Assembly: GCA_016617855.1 (NCBI GenBank)
Contig: JAECUM010001159.1
Span: 37,323-101,322 of the forward strand
Length of the DNA stretch: 64,000 nt
Origin: Megalonaias nervosa
Lineage: Eukaryota > Mollusca > Bivalvia > Unionida > Unionidae
Direction of reading: 5' to 3'
This document shows positions 13,365 through 27,900 of this stretch, piece after piece. The notes under the pieces were generated by a model. The model was not told where the DNA came from. It made no database searches and was given only the letters and a program-made list of their open reading frames with translations. Each line of letters starts with the position of its first letter. Position 1 is the first letter of the stretch. Both the position numbers and the translations under genes were made by a program.

Positions 13365-16300
13365 ATATTGGAAGGCAAAATGTTGAGTTAAATAGTTGTT
13401 TTAATTAGATCTATAAGTGAAAATTAAAAATTTACCCAGAACACGCATGCTTTTCTAGATCTCGATCTTGATTCCTATTTTGTTATTCCACTGAATGAAT
13501 TACCTCCACAAATTTGGATTAGTGTTTGCCATAGAAGGAAATATGGAACAAACATCTGTCAACTTGGAAACATTTGGAACATCAGCAAATACATGTAACT
13601 AAATTGTTCAGACCAAAACTTGGCTGTCATGGGTCATAATGGACCAGAGGTGTTAAAAAAAAATGGGGTTCATTTGCTCTTTGGAGGGGCCAGGAGTCTT
13701 ATAATAAAAATGGCAATAGATGTTGATCCTACTGAATTGCATTTCCTGCAATAGCAATTTAACCATGGCATGCCAGTTGTTCAGATTAAGATAGAATTAT
13801 TTCTGCTTGCACAGTCTTTAATATTGCCATTTCATCCAGTGAAAAATGATGTAATCTAAATTGCTTCTGTATAGTTTAGTACGGCAGTCTTTGTCTAATA
13901 AAACACAAAAAGATGCAAATGTCCAGACACTAGTTACATCTCTACATAGTTTTGCCATAAACCCTTACAAACATTTGCATCATGCACAGTTAGTATTTAT
14001 CATCAGTCATGACATGAGATTGGTTCCCAATGTTTTCAGAGCTGCACGATGTAAATGCATGAAGTAAATTAACACAATGAACTAATCTTGATGTGAACAT
14101 GATTTTAGCTCATGTGCAGATGGTTGGTTACTATTTGTAAATTTGGATAATTCCTGCAATCTCTATTGCAGGTTTGAGAAATTGCCATGAATATAATGAG
14201 CTGTGTTCAATTATTTTATGTTTTATAATTGTGTCATCATGACACATTTTGGTACAGACAGAAGCACCATTTCTTGTAACGTTATTGGTGCCATTGTGTG
14301 ACCCAGCTTCAACAGCGTGTCTGATGTAAGTAAAGTTGTATAGTTATTTCATTATCTGAAATAGATGCATAATTCTGAATATAGATTTTAGATTTACTTT
14401 TGTCTATTTTCTATTAATATGAAAGCATTAATTCTACATATTTTGGTACTAACAGCTATTTATTTTTAGTACACATTTTGTATTTCTGTGTACTGTAAGT
14501 ATCAACTTTTAATTGTTCTCTTTTAAATTTTTAGAAAGAAGTTATTGCAGCTCTACCCAAACTGATTAAGTTGAATCCTATTGTGGTCAAAGAAGTCTTC
14601 AATCGATTGCTGGGAGGCCATGGTAAAACATATTATGTTATCTTGACTATTTTCCTGAAAATTTAAAGTGTCATGTGAATTAAGAGTTGGAGTTATAATG
14701 GAATGGGATAGTTTATAGTACCCTTAAGTTGGGTCACTTGCCTCAGCTTAGCTTATTAGGTCTAGCTGATAGGAACTCATTCTCCATATTAATAATACCA
14801 TACCACATTCAGGTTTGCAGTTATGATCAGGCTTTCTTCCTTTTTATTTCCACAGGTGTTTCATTGTGATGATAAACCTTGGAGTTGGGTCAAGTGGCCA
14901 GACATAGGTCTAGCTACAGAAACTCTTTCTGTTCCTTGATTATTCCCTTTTTTCCTGTTTTGTGAGTGTTCGTTAAAGAACATAAGTTGACATATTTTAT
15001 CACCATTATGGACAGTAAGGTTTTTGAGTAGTTGCAGGATGGTAGCTCAGGAATGTAGTCATTAGACACTAGTTCACTGCTTACAAAAGACTTGAAAGGG
15101 TTGGATGCAGAATTACATTTTGAGTGAACAAGAGAAATAAGAATTTACACCAATGCTTTGCTGAAAGTAAACTAAAGAGAAAAGGAAAGAAAAAATAGAA
15201 TTTATGTAGCCTTTAAAAAAAGTTAATGTTACTTTTTCTTTCAGGGGATGCCTCCTACACATCTCCTCTAACCCCAGCAGAGCTTTTGATAGCTCTCCAC
15301 AACATTGACCCGAACAAGTGTGACATGAAGACCATAATTAAAGGTAAGTACCAATTAATCCTATGCTAAACTTGCATTTATGTTCACTACAGCATGGTAA
15401 TAGAGAGTAAAATTATTTTTTTAAAATAGCGTCATGAATGTGCTCTTCTGTAAAACTTTGAGGCATTTATAGATGGTTTATTAAGTCAGTATTCTATTTT
15501 TTTTTCTGATTTGTTCAATGTCAAGACATATTTCATATAATTAAGCAAATTTGAAGCAAGAAAAATGTGTACAGATTCACTTGGTTTGCTAAAATTTCTC
15601 AAAGTTTTTGCTCACAATCATTTTGTGATTTACATCATTGTCAACTTTGACAGTTATCTGGCTAAGCTGGCAAAGAGGACTGGTTAATTGAGCTGTGTAC
15701 AAAATTATGGCCCAGTATTTATCCTGTTTACTCACTTATTCTTTAAACAAAACCAAAAGTAGTTTATAATACTCATGTTTCACACTTCTTGGTCAAAAGC
15801 TGGGTTTTTTTCGTCTCTTCCTCCTTTTTCCAAGGATAGTGGCCCTCCAAATGGGGCCAGAGGTTTTTCCAACTGATTTTTGTGTTACCTCACCAAGAAT
15901 ACCAGCTTATACCACTACCGGTTCCTTCAGTTGTATATTGTATGTAATTATAAGAACTTGTCTGGTTGGTATAAATTTAAAGTTGAATATGTATTCAGAT
16001 TAAGAAAAACACTGTGTTCCTGTTTCAGCCACAAACTTGTGCTTCTCAGAGAAGACTCTCTACACCCAGGAGGCACTGGCACTAGTGATGCAGAGCTTGA
16101 TGGAGCAGTCACCCTTACCAACCCTCTTCATGAGAACTGTTCTACAGTCCCTTAATATGTACCCACGACTTCTGGGGCTTGTCATGAATATCCTGCAGAG
16201 ACTGATCAGCAAGCAGGTCAGTTTGTTTTCCTTTTTCTTCACTCTTTGCCCTCTTACTACCTCTTCTCCTCTTTCCATCCCCGACCCATCCAATTTCCCT

Positions 16301-19300
16301 TTCACAAGATGAGGACCACTTACCCCCTTTCCCCTCTCTGAGTACATTAACAATAGTCTCTCAGTATATGCCTATGACTGCTGGACCTGGTGATGAATAT
16401 TCTCTTTACATTGATCAAGAATCCTAGTAATTGTTGCAGTTTACATACTCTTCTTTATGACTGTTAACAGCTCTTTTCAACATCTCCTCTTTACGACAGT
16501 TCTACAGCTTTCTCACCTCTTCTTTTGACAGTTCTGCTGCTCTCTCAGCTCCTTTTCCACACCTTTTTTAATTGATGGAGACAGTGCTACAGTCTGTTGG
16601 GACTTTCCATGAATAGGCTACAGTTATTGATTAGCAAGCAAGTCTGTAGCTTTTCCTATTGCTCAATCATTACTCAAGTCCCTCAATATGTACCCCAGAT
16701 AGCTGGCAATAAAAAAATTATACAACAGAGATTGATAAGCTTACCATAAGAATAATTGTAGCTTGCACTGTTTTTTATCCTGTCCCCTTCCTGCTTTATT
16801 CATGATGACAGTGCTACCATCCTTTGACATGATATCCTAACCTCTTGATCAGAAAGCATGTCTGAATTTTTCCACTTTTCATGAATCTTCACTGTTAAAC
16901 ATCAGAGTGACTTTCATCTTTTATTTGCTAATGAATTCATTGAGTACATATGCAAGCAGGATTGCTGGGGCAGGTTAGGGTAAATCTGGAGAGCAGCCAT
17001 TTCGTGTCTGCAAAACTCAGACAGTCCTTTTCTACAACGATCTTGAATACTGATAGGATCATAAAATCAACAAAACCTCAAAAGTTACTTCCTTCCTTCA
17101 ACCAGATCTTCAAGTGTTTTCAGCATACCTAATAATTACAAAGAAAAATATAGATTGTAAAACTGTATGCACATTCAGTGAGGAGGGAATATAACTTTGA
17201 TTGCATCTTTTTGAATCAGATTTTCTGTATTTTAAATTACTGAATCATCTGGGAATCTCATGTGACTTTCATGAAATTAGTTTAACAATGAAATTTGTCC
17301 TTCAGATACATTCCCATAGTCCAGCCCTACCAAAACAAAAACTTTTGCCCTTACCTCCCCTTGCTACCACCTGTTGTTGCTAGTTTGCTTGCATAAAACA
17401 GCATCATTCAAGACACCGCCAGTGAATCTGAAACCAATTTTGGGTTAAATTCAAACCATCCATACAGGATTTTGGATTTTTTAAAATTAATATTCACTTC
17501 TGAACAAGTGGTAAATATTATTTGTTAATTTTGCAAATATTTTGTAAAAGTTTTACAATTTCTTGATAATGTACTGTATCCATAGCAGCCATATTCCTGG
17601 CAAACTGACCAGTATGACATCATCCAGTAGAGCTGGCTTTTCCTCTATTCACTGCTTACCTGCAGGTTTTTAGCCATGAATTAAATAGAGATGATGGCAT
17701 TCCATCATCGTTGCCACAGTGAATGGTTTATCCCAAAATGGAAGCAGACTATGAACAGTCTGGTACAAGACATATTCCACCACCTATCACACTGAATTCC
17801 TGGCATTAGATTAAACTTAGCTCTGGTTAACATGTCTGCCCCACATTTTATAAAGTGGATTCTTAAGGAAACATGTTTCTCACCACATTAAAACAAATTC
17901 AGAACATTCTTGCCTCACCTTCAATGTTGGAATTGGTCTCCTTGGTGATTTTCTGACTGTTGGGAAAATTTAGCTAACCAACATAACTGGGATTTGACAG
18001 CCTGAATTGCTTGGGTCATTAAAAGAGCAGCTCACCATTGTTACAACACAGTAATCTTAAACTAACAAACAGTTTTGTAAAATTCAACAAATAATTTATT
18101 TCCCTGGAATACAAAGTGAAAATTTAAAAAGAACTTACAGTATTGTGAGCTAAATCCCAAATAGTCCTCAAAGTTCTATCACAAGTCCAGAATTTTAGTT
18201 TCAGTCGCAACCCAAATGAATTCCAGTTTTGAATGTACTGATGTACCAATAGTCTAGAATATGGTGACATGTTAATAGCCTTGATGTATCACAATTATAT
18301 AATCCAAAATGTCCTTGAAAGAATTCACAGAAATGCCAAAATAGTGATATAATCCAAGAAGTATTAATGAACACTTTGTAATTCCAGTGAATAATTGAAT
18401 TAAATCCTCTCAAAAAAAATAATAAAAAAAATGAATACAACAATAAGGCTGATTATTATATGCTCATTTTGGTAACTTTACAGTGTCAGAATATTTTTCC
18501 ATATTGCAATGCTTCATATTGCACATCGGGCTCGGCCAATGTGGTTATGTGAGAAAGCTTGCCGGTAGCTTCACGTGGGTCGGTGGTTCTTTCCGGGTTC
18601 TTCCTCCACCATTAATACTGGCCGCCATGTATAGCCTATCTTGTGCTGAAAAATGGCGTTAAACCCTATAACAACAACAACATATTGCACATCAGGTGTG
18701 TCTAAAAGTAGTATTGTTCTGCTAGGAACTACTTTTGGTTGTAAACAATATATGCTCATATAGCAGACACCAGAGCATTTGATTTATTAGATTTGTGGAT
18801 GAACTAGCAAGCTGTTTGGTCCAATTGAAAGTAGAGATGATGAAGTTGAGAATATGGATCAGTTAACTGAGTGACAAAAGAAACTTTCAACCGAGCAAAT
18901 GTGAGACACGTAGTGTTGAAAATACCGTTCTGATTATTTAAACAGTTATTTAGAAGTAATGTTGATAACTATTCGCAAACTGAATGTTTCAGACTATGAG
19001 CCATGCTCTCAACGGCTACAAAAATAGCACAGAAAGGCATATTAATGCCAAGGCAATCCAGTCGCCCTCAGAGACATCCCATTTTACAAGTTAGTCAAAA
19101 CACTGAATTTTAAAAATATGCAACTGAAGAAGGCAGGTTTTGGTAGAAAGCCAATAGCCTTAAAGCCAATGAGCCAATGTGAATATTTGGAAATGATTTG
19201 CTTAGTAAAATATTTTTATATGATTTAATAAACAATAAAGTGGTTGTCTGAATTTTGAGTTTGCATTAATTTTGTTATTTTTCCTGTCTTTCATTCATGG

Positions 19301-22300
19301 TAATGCATTGTAGTAAATATTTGCCTGCAGACTTTGCAGTTGGACTGGTTCTTGGCTAATGCATACCTGGGCAATTTAGGGTCCTGCTGATCCTGGACCA
19401 GTTGAGTCAAAAGCAAATTTTTCAAGCAGTGGGTTGTGATTGCATCCCCTCACATTGATTTAACCATATTTAATAGGTGCAGGTATGGTGTGTGATACAG
19501 AAAACTTGTGAAATATTGCTGTATAATTCCCACTAAGTTCAGATACATAAAGGTGAGTTTTCTAATCTTAACATTCACTTCATAGTTATCAATATGACAC
19601 TTCACTGATTGTACCTGTATCAAGCATCTTTTGGCTGTTCCTGCAGGTAACATTATCTTACAATGGATACTGTTGTATCCACTTCATAAGTATTAATGAT
19701 ACTTCTGTGCATTTTTATGTGCACTATGTGTACTGTAGAAAACTCGTTTATATTACTAGTCAGATATATACAGGTAAGTTTTCTATGCAGTGTTTAGTCA
19801 TAGCATCCACTTCTTTGTTACTGTGATGCCTCAGTAATTTTAGCTTTAGGCAGTCAGTTGTCCTTTTCTACTGGTAACTTTTTATTAGAATTAGTATCTT
19901 AGTGTCCACTTTATTAGTATTAAGAGCAGTGCTCTTATACTTTAACTGTACAGGTCATGTGTGCCCTATTAGAGACAATTGTCATAGTATATAGCTCTAC
20001 CTGGACACTTCAAAGTTCATAAAGCAGGATGCATGCTGAGCTTTATTGTTTACTCTATTTTTTGTGTTACAGATTTAGACGCATGAGCAAGACAAGACTG
20101 ACAACCACTCTACACGTGTAGCTTACTCCACTTGTCATTCTATGAATACGTGTCAGACTTGCATATTTTAAGGACAGAAGTCAATGGATGGCAGTACTAG
20201 GGGTACTAAACACGAGAGCGCAGATGCACACCTTGAGGAATGAGGACATTGTCAGTTCGCATACAAGAATTTGAACTATATCACTTGCTAAGGAGCAAGA
20301 TAGATCAACAGCCACAGTTACCATCTCACATATGAGAATTACAGACCAATTACGTGGATCAGTATCCCGTATGCTGTCCCAACCTCAAGAGCTGAATGGC
20401 ATGATGCCAGCTTAGATGCTCCTGTTCTGTCATGAATGGACTTTGCCATATACCTCTGATCACAATGGACCATGACAACAATCAGTCATATAGTATCAGC
20501 CACCAGACGAAAAAATTTCTTGTTTCATGATTCGTACATTGTTTTTAGGCACTTCCTGCATACAGTGCTCAGTTTAATGCCTTAGTACCCAAGAATCCAT
20601 TGTCATGAACCCATTTTATACAGCAGTTTAATCTGTGTATTGTGGCAAGTCACTTCCTGTGTACGACACCCAGTACAAGTACCCTAATGTTTCAGTCTGA
20701 TCCACATAATGCCACTAGGTACTTTCTATGGACAACATAGTTTATATAGGCACTCTGATGGATCAGTCTAACCAGCTTCTTGCCACTAAGCACTTTCAGC
20801 GTACTTTGTCAAGCTTGGTGCCTCAGTGTCAAAAATGCTGCTTCATTTATCCAGAAGCCTTTGCCACTTAAAGGAGTCTGTCCTTAGTGACAGCTTGGAA
20901 ATAATAGGATCTAACTCACGACATGCTGCGAGTGTAGCGAGCAACCGTCCACAACATTCTTTTCCAGCTGCTTTGCGGTTAGCGTAATTGATGTTGGCTT
21001 CACTGCGTTTATCCAAAGACAATTGAAATTTGCTCTTAAGTTCCAATGTTGTTATTAGATCTTACTATGATGCATGAAGACTCAGCTTTGCAGGCCTGGT
21101 CTGAGGATTTCTGTCCTCCTTCCTCTACAACATCTGCCTCGTCTACATTTCCAGCATCATGGGATCTTGACTAAAGGAAGAATTGACTTTCAGTTGCTTC
21201 CACAGTCTGGTTGAGTTACTCTTATTTTGGGCTGCTTATATTGACAATTACAAGACCCAAGCATCAACTGACACTTTTCTTGCAGATGCTTTCCCTCATA
21301 TTGTAGTCAGCTGTTCTACAAGCCCCACACAAAAGTTGTCCATTTGGATACCCAGCAGGTGATGCATAATGTTTTGACTGTGGGCTCTATGCTGGATCTA
21401 GGTAGGAATCTACAATGATCTTTCAACAGGCAGAATACTGTTTATCTTCTCCCACCCTGAATCTTACTAGGTATGCATGTGAGTCTGTTTATAGAATGGC
21501 ACGTGCCTTAAACATAGCAGCCCAAGAAACTCTGTTCAAGACCATAACAGCAGCTTTGAAATTACAACTGGTGGAACGAGCTGCAGTGCTCTTTACCTTC
21601 ACCTTTGACCGCTCCAGTGGCCTAGTGGTTAGAGTGTCTGCCTCGGATGGAGGAGGTCATGGGTTCAAACCCCGGCGTGTCATACCAAAGACTTTAAAAA
21701 ATGGTACTAACAGCTGCCTCACTTTGCGCTCAGCATTAAGAGGTTAGTGTTAGGACTGGTCGGCCTGGTGTCAGGATAATGTGCCTGGGTGGGACATCAT
21801 GCCACACATCTGCGGCATGATGCCCCAGTGCTAGACATCACTATAAATTGTCACACTGCAGACAGCGTAGCGATATGACTGAAAAATTGTTAAAGCTACA
21901 TTAAAAATCTAAATCACACACACACACACATAGCGTCATCTTTCATAAAGATCTTCATTAGGCCAAGCAACTCTAGCAACCTTAATCATCAAGTCTCCTC
22001 TTTAATGATCAGATTGATAGAATCAGAGAAGAAGCCAACAAGGATACCTTCTTTCCCTCTGCTGCAGTCTCAGCTTTAGTGGAGGGATTTACAAGGCAAT
22101 CCATGACCAGAGAAACTCCCTAATGCCTAGCTCTTGTCAGTTATGTCTTGCTCGAAAAGGAGTTCAGAACTTCCGTTGTTGATAGGATCGCAACTGCTAG
22201 AAAGCCCTCCACTTTGAAGGCATATGAATGGAATTGGTGGGGGTTTTCTTGACTGGTGTCACATCTGTGTCATCACGCCACTCTCTGTCTCCAAACCTCA

Positions 22301-24885
22301 GCTGGCCAACTTCTTTTTTCTTTCTCTTTAAAGACTAGAAGTTAGCCTCCACCAGACTATAAAGGGACACTATGATCTAAGACATGTTCCAACATAATGG
22401 GTGAGATAATAACATCTCTCCAATGCTATCCAGTTTTGATTTATCCAGACCACAGAATCTCTCGTGGGTGTGGGCATGGGCTATCACATCCAAGTTCAAG
22501 CCCTGTCATCCACATCTATCAATCAGTTATCATATAGACTTGCTTTCTGACAGTGCTTGCCTCTTCATGCAGAGTCAATGAGCTACATACCATTTCCATG
22601 GTCCCAAACCATATGCTGTTTATATTTCATACAAAAGATACAGTCAGCATAGTGCAAGTTACGTCACTTGTCTTTATGGAATGTAAAGTATACGGTCAGC
22701 ATAATGTAAATTATGTCCATTGTCTGTATAACATGTAAAGTATATATACAGCATAGTGCAAGTTATGTCCCTTGTCTTTATGCTGTGTATAGTATAGTCT
22801 TCAAAATGCAGGTTATGTCACTTGTCTTCATGGCATGTAAAGTATACAGTCAGCATAGTGTAAGTTATGCCCCATGTCTTTATGGCATGTAAAGTATATA
22901 GTCAGCATAGTGCAAGCTGTCCCTTGTCTTTATGGCATATAAAGTATACAGTCAGCATAGTGCAAGTTAGGTTGTTGTTGTTGTTATAGGGTTTAACGCC
23001 ATTTTTAGCAGAACATAGGCCATACATGGCGGCCATTATAAATGGTGGAGGAAGAACCGGGGAAAACCCAGGAAAGAACAACTGACCCGTGAGAAGCTAC
23101 TGTCAAGCTTTCTCATGTACCCACATCGGCCAAGTTCAAGACTTGAACCCACGCAGACAGAGGTGAGATGGCAGTGATTCGTACCAGTGAGCGCTTTAGA
23201 CCACTCAGCCACTTGGGGCCCCTGCAAGTTCTGCCACTGGTCTTTATGGCATGTAAAGTATACAGTCAGCATAATGTAAGTTATGTCCCTTGTCTGAATG
23301 ACATGTAGAGTATATAGACGCATAGTGCAAGCTATGTCACTTGTCTTTATGGCATGTAGAGTATACAGTCAGCATAATGTAAGTTATATCACTTGTCTGT
23401 ATGACATGTAAAGTATATAGGCAGCATAGTGCAAGTTATGTCCCTTGTCTTTATGTCATGTAGAATTTACAGTCTGTAAAATGCAACTTATGTCACTTGT
23501 CTTTATGGCATGTAAAGTATATAGTAAGCATAATGCAAGTTATGTCACTTGTCTTTATGGCATGTAAAATATAGTCAGCATAGTGCAAGTTATGTCCCTT
23601 GTCATTATGACATGTAAAATATACAGTCAGCTTAGTGCAAGTTATGTCCCTTTCCCTATGGCCTGTAAAATATACAGTCAGCATAGTGCAAGTTATGTCC
23701 CTTGTCTTCATGGCATGTGAAGTATACAATCAACATTGTTCAAGTTATGTCCCTTGTCTTTATGGAATGTAAAATATACGGTCAGAATAGTTCAAGTTAT
23801 TTCCCTTGTCTTTATGGCATGTAAAATATATCGTAGGCATAGTTTCTGTGTGACTTCGAAGTTAGCACATATATACAATATACATCCTACTTAACTTTTT
23901 ACATTTATTTTGATAGCTGTGCTTGTCTTCAGTGAATTTAAACAAATTGAAAATTTGCAGTGACTCCAATAAAAATTGCATTGTTTTTGTTGCATGCTTT
24001 ATTCAGAATTGCTTCTTGGCAATACTGTATTAAAAATTGCAGTATTTTGCATTTCTTTTCACTGTAATTTAAAACTTGAAACAACTACTGACAATCAATT
24101 ATTAACTGCTTTGATGTGGAAATGTATGATCCCATCCTAAGTCAAACTTATCGATGTACACTCTTAGATTAATAGCATTTATTAATAGTTGTCTATCTTG
24201 ACTGTTCATAGAGTATTGGTACATATACTAATAATATCACCTATTACTTGCACAGGTATGGAAACAGAAGAAGGTGTGGGAGGGGTTTGTAAAGTGCTGC
24301 GAGAAGACCAGACCCCAGTCATTCCAAGTCCTCTTGCAGCTTCCAGCTCCTCAGCTCAAAAACGTATTTGAGCTCAGCCCTGACCAGCGTGGGCCGTTAC
24401 TGCAGCATGTTAATTCCTTCACACCTCAACAGGTGAGTTTTTCATGTCAGTTACATTTGCTAGTTAAGGTAATAATACTTTTCCAAAAATTTAAAACTGG
24501 ATTTGGTAAAGCCTGTTGCATATGTAATTGGACCTGTCTTTATTCCCCTTAATTCATGTACACCTTTGCAGATTGCATGACTTAAGTCCATGTGACATCA
24601 TTGCAAGAACCCCACATTGTAAATCACTTTTGTTCTACAATTGTTGTTTCTTGGGATTTTTTCAGATTGCAAACTCTTATTTCAAAATACGTGGCTATTT
24701 CCCCCCCCCCACCTCAAAAGATAATACTGTATATTGGATGAGGAAGTTTCATATGCAGCCATTGTTTAAAAGAAATGCATGATCAGCAGTATTATCCTTT
24801 TATACCCTTCCATACCTTCCAGCAAATACGAACATTATCATTAACAAATCAGTCATCTTAAACTCTGTCTGTGTGTGTGTCTGTC

Positions 24886-24916
<31 letters not shown>

Positions 24917-27900
24917 TGGATTTTTAACAAAGCTTTAACAATTTTTCAGTACTATCACTATGTCTGCAGTGTGGCAGTTTATAGTGATGTCTAGCACTGG
25001 GGCATCATGCCGCAGACATGTAGTATCATGTCTCACCCAGGCACATTATCCTGACACCAGGCCAACCAGTCCTAACACTAACCTCTTAATACTGAGCACC
25101 AAGCGAGGCAGCTGCTGGTACCATTGTTCTAAGTCTTTGGTACGACTCAGCCGGGGTTCGAACCCGCAACATTCCACATCTGAGGCAGATGCTCTAACTA
25201 CTTAGGCCACAAGAGCGGTTCCATCTTAAACCGGTAAGCATCTGGTTGTTGGATAGCCACTCAGTAGTTGTAATGGGACATAATGGGCATTTCTTCCCTT
25301 GGTATGGTATATATATAGATCAGAAAGATGAAATTTCTGATTGAAATATCTTCAGGAGGTAGCAGAATGTATTTCCTAACAATATGATTAGGTAATGTTA
25401 TACATATCAATAAAGTGTTCATAACTTTTGTCCATGTTTGTAGATTGTACTTTAACATAATGTTTATTTGTAAACATGATGCTTACGTGACAAACTTTAT
25501 TGTCCATGATTGTATGATGTAATAACATTTTGACATAACTTTTTAGTTCAGAACATTGTAGAAACAAACTTGTTTACATAGCAAGAGTTGAAGGTTAGTC
25601 TTGTTTACAGTTTGACCTGGGTTTTGTTGTTGGAGAGTCTTCACATTCTGTTATATTATAGGTCAAGTGAGAATCTGCATAAATAAAGACTTGTTAAATA
25701 AATAATTCATTCCTGTTTTAAGATAAGTCTGTTTAATCCTTTGATCAGATTTACAGTTGTGTTAAGATATAATTCCAGAGGAATTATTTATTCAAATTAT
25801 TCCATGGAATTACTAAGTGTTCATGTGTTCATTGACTTTGGATTAGCACATTATTTTGGAATTATTAAAATCTCATTCAAAGACATTCTGGATTGCATCA
25901 ATGTTGTACATTTGGACATTCAAGACTATTGGAATTCATTCAGAACATTCTGTACTTTCAGACTTATGATAGGACATTTAGGATTATTTGGGATATAATT
26001 CACAATACTGTAAGTGTCTCTTAAATTTTCACTTTGTAACTTTGAGAAATAAATAATTTGTTGATTTTACTAAACTTGTTGGTTTTGTTTGTTTTTTTTT
26101 CTGTTACAAAGTTTAAGACCTATAATCATAACAGTAAGTATTCTCAAACAAATATAATTTACTAACAATTAATTTTTCCAGAAAATGCACATTCCAGCAG
26201 CAATCATAAATGTGCTTGAGACAGACCCGATGGTGGCAAAACATGAGGCTGAGCTCCAGGCTCAGAAGGAAAAGGAGGAGAAGGATCGACTTGCTGCTGA
26301 GGAGATCATCAGGGAACACAAGGCTGAGGAGGAGAGACGCAGACTTCAGGTAGAAGTTTACTCTGTTCACTTTTATTTGTGAGGCTTTTTTTCATGGATT
26401 TTGTGGTTGTAATAATCAATCACTGTCCAAGGAACATTGTGGAATCTAGATTGCATTTTGTGGTTGTGACAATCAATCATTGTCCAAGGAACATTGTGGA
26501 ATCTAGAGTGCATTTTATGGTTGTAACAATCAATCAGTGTCCAAGGGACATTGTGGAATCTAGATTGCACTTTGTGGTTGTGACAATCAATCAGTGTCCA
26601 AGTGACATTATGGAATCTAGAGTGCATTTTGTGGTTGTAACAATCAGTCAATGTCCAAAGGACATTGTGGAATCTAGAATGCATTTTATGGTTGTAATAA
26701 TTACATAAAAAACGGGACATAATTGCATGCAGAGTGCAATTATGCATAATTAATAACTAATGTTTGTTTGACACAAAACATTTTAGTGTTAAAAGCTGTT
26801 TGTGGCATAAAACATCTGTAGTTGGCACAAAAATGAAATTTCTAAAGGATCCTTTATTTTTTAATATTGATTACTAATATCCTCAAGAATTCCTGACATT
26901 TTAGAAATTCCTCGGCTGAAAATGTAATTTTCTAGAAGTGAAAATTGCTGTACCTTGATTTGATTGGTTTGTAGCCTTCAGAATTTTCCATTGTTTTTAT
27001 GTATGGTATTCACATAGTCAAGCCAGAATTATTGATCAACTATAATTAAATGTGTCAGCCTTGCCACATCAAGGAACACAAAGAGTCTTTTAAGTGAGTA
27101 ACAATTTTAAATTCCCCAAATGTTACTTTGACCAAGTATTCAGAAAGACCTCTGGCAAAAGAGGAATTTTATTCAGATGTGATATTCCTTGGGAGTTGTT
27201 CATAATGGCAGATTTACAGTTTTGTTGGAAACAAGTACATCTTTTTAATATAGTATTGGTAGTATCTATGCTTTTTATTACTGTGCTAACCAACAGATGG
27301 CTCACTTTTTGAAAGGTCATTGACCCACTTAGAGAACAACCTTGATGCAACACGGAAGTAACAATGATCCATCCATTGCAACAATGGAATGCATATTAAT
27401 CTCAACCTGCCCAGTCTACAACTGCATAGAGAGTTTGTAGATATCGGACTGGGGAAAAAAATGTGGCAAAATCTGCACCTTCTTCTGCATTGCTTATATC
27501 AACTGTGATAGGTTTCGATCCCATTCCTAGATTGTGTGGACATCATCAGTTCATAGCCTTAAAAATGGTATCAAACTAGTATGTTAATAAGTTGATCGTA
27601 TGGTATTCTTCCTGATATAAATTTTACTTTAGTTAACCATAAAGGTGTGAACTGGCATGCTTCAATTTCATAACCTGGCACTTACAGCACCCCAAATTTT
27701 GGGAACCTCTTTTTCATCTCCTCATGTCCAGGTTTGGCTTTCCATTGCATAGTGATGAGGGTCAAAGCATGCCAGGCGACCCAGATTAGACCAATATATA
27801 ACACCCCATCAGAGGCAGATTTACTTACTAACAGAAACTTGACACCCTTGAAAATAAATGAATTCACAGAAGTTTTGTTCTGAGGATGCACTTTTAAACA

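Noticed and set aside
22590..23840. CRISPR-like array
   Set aside because: The whole 52 bp unit repeats with drift; there are no unique spacers, and the context is a eukaryotic intron.
26373..26747. Open frames on both strands
   Set aside because: They are by-products of the 57 bp array; there is no conserved protein and the frame does not join symplekin.
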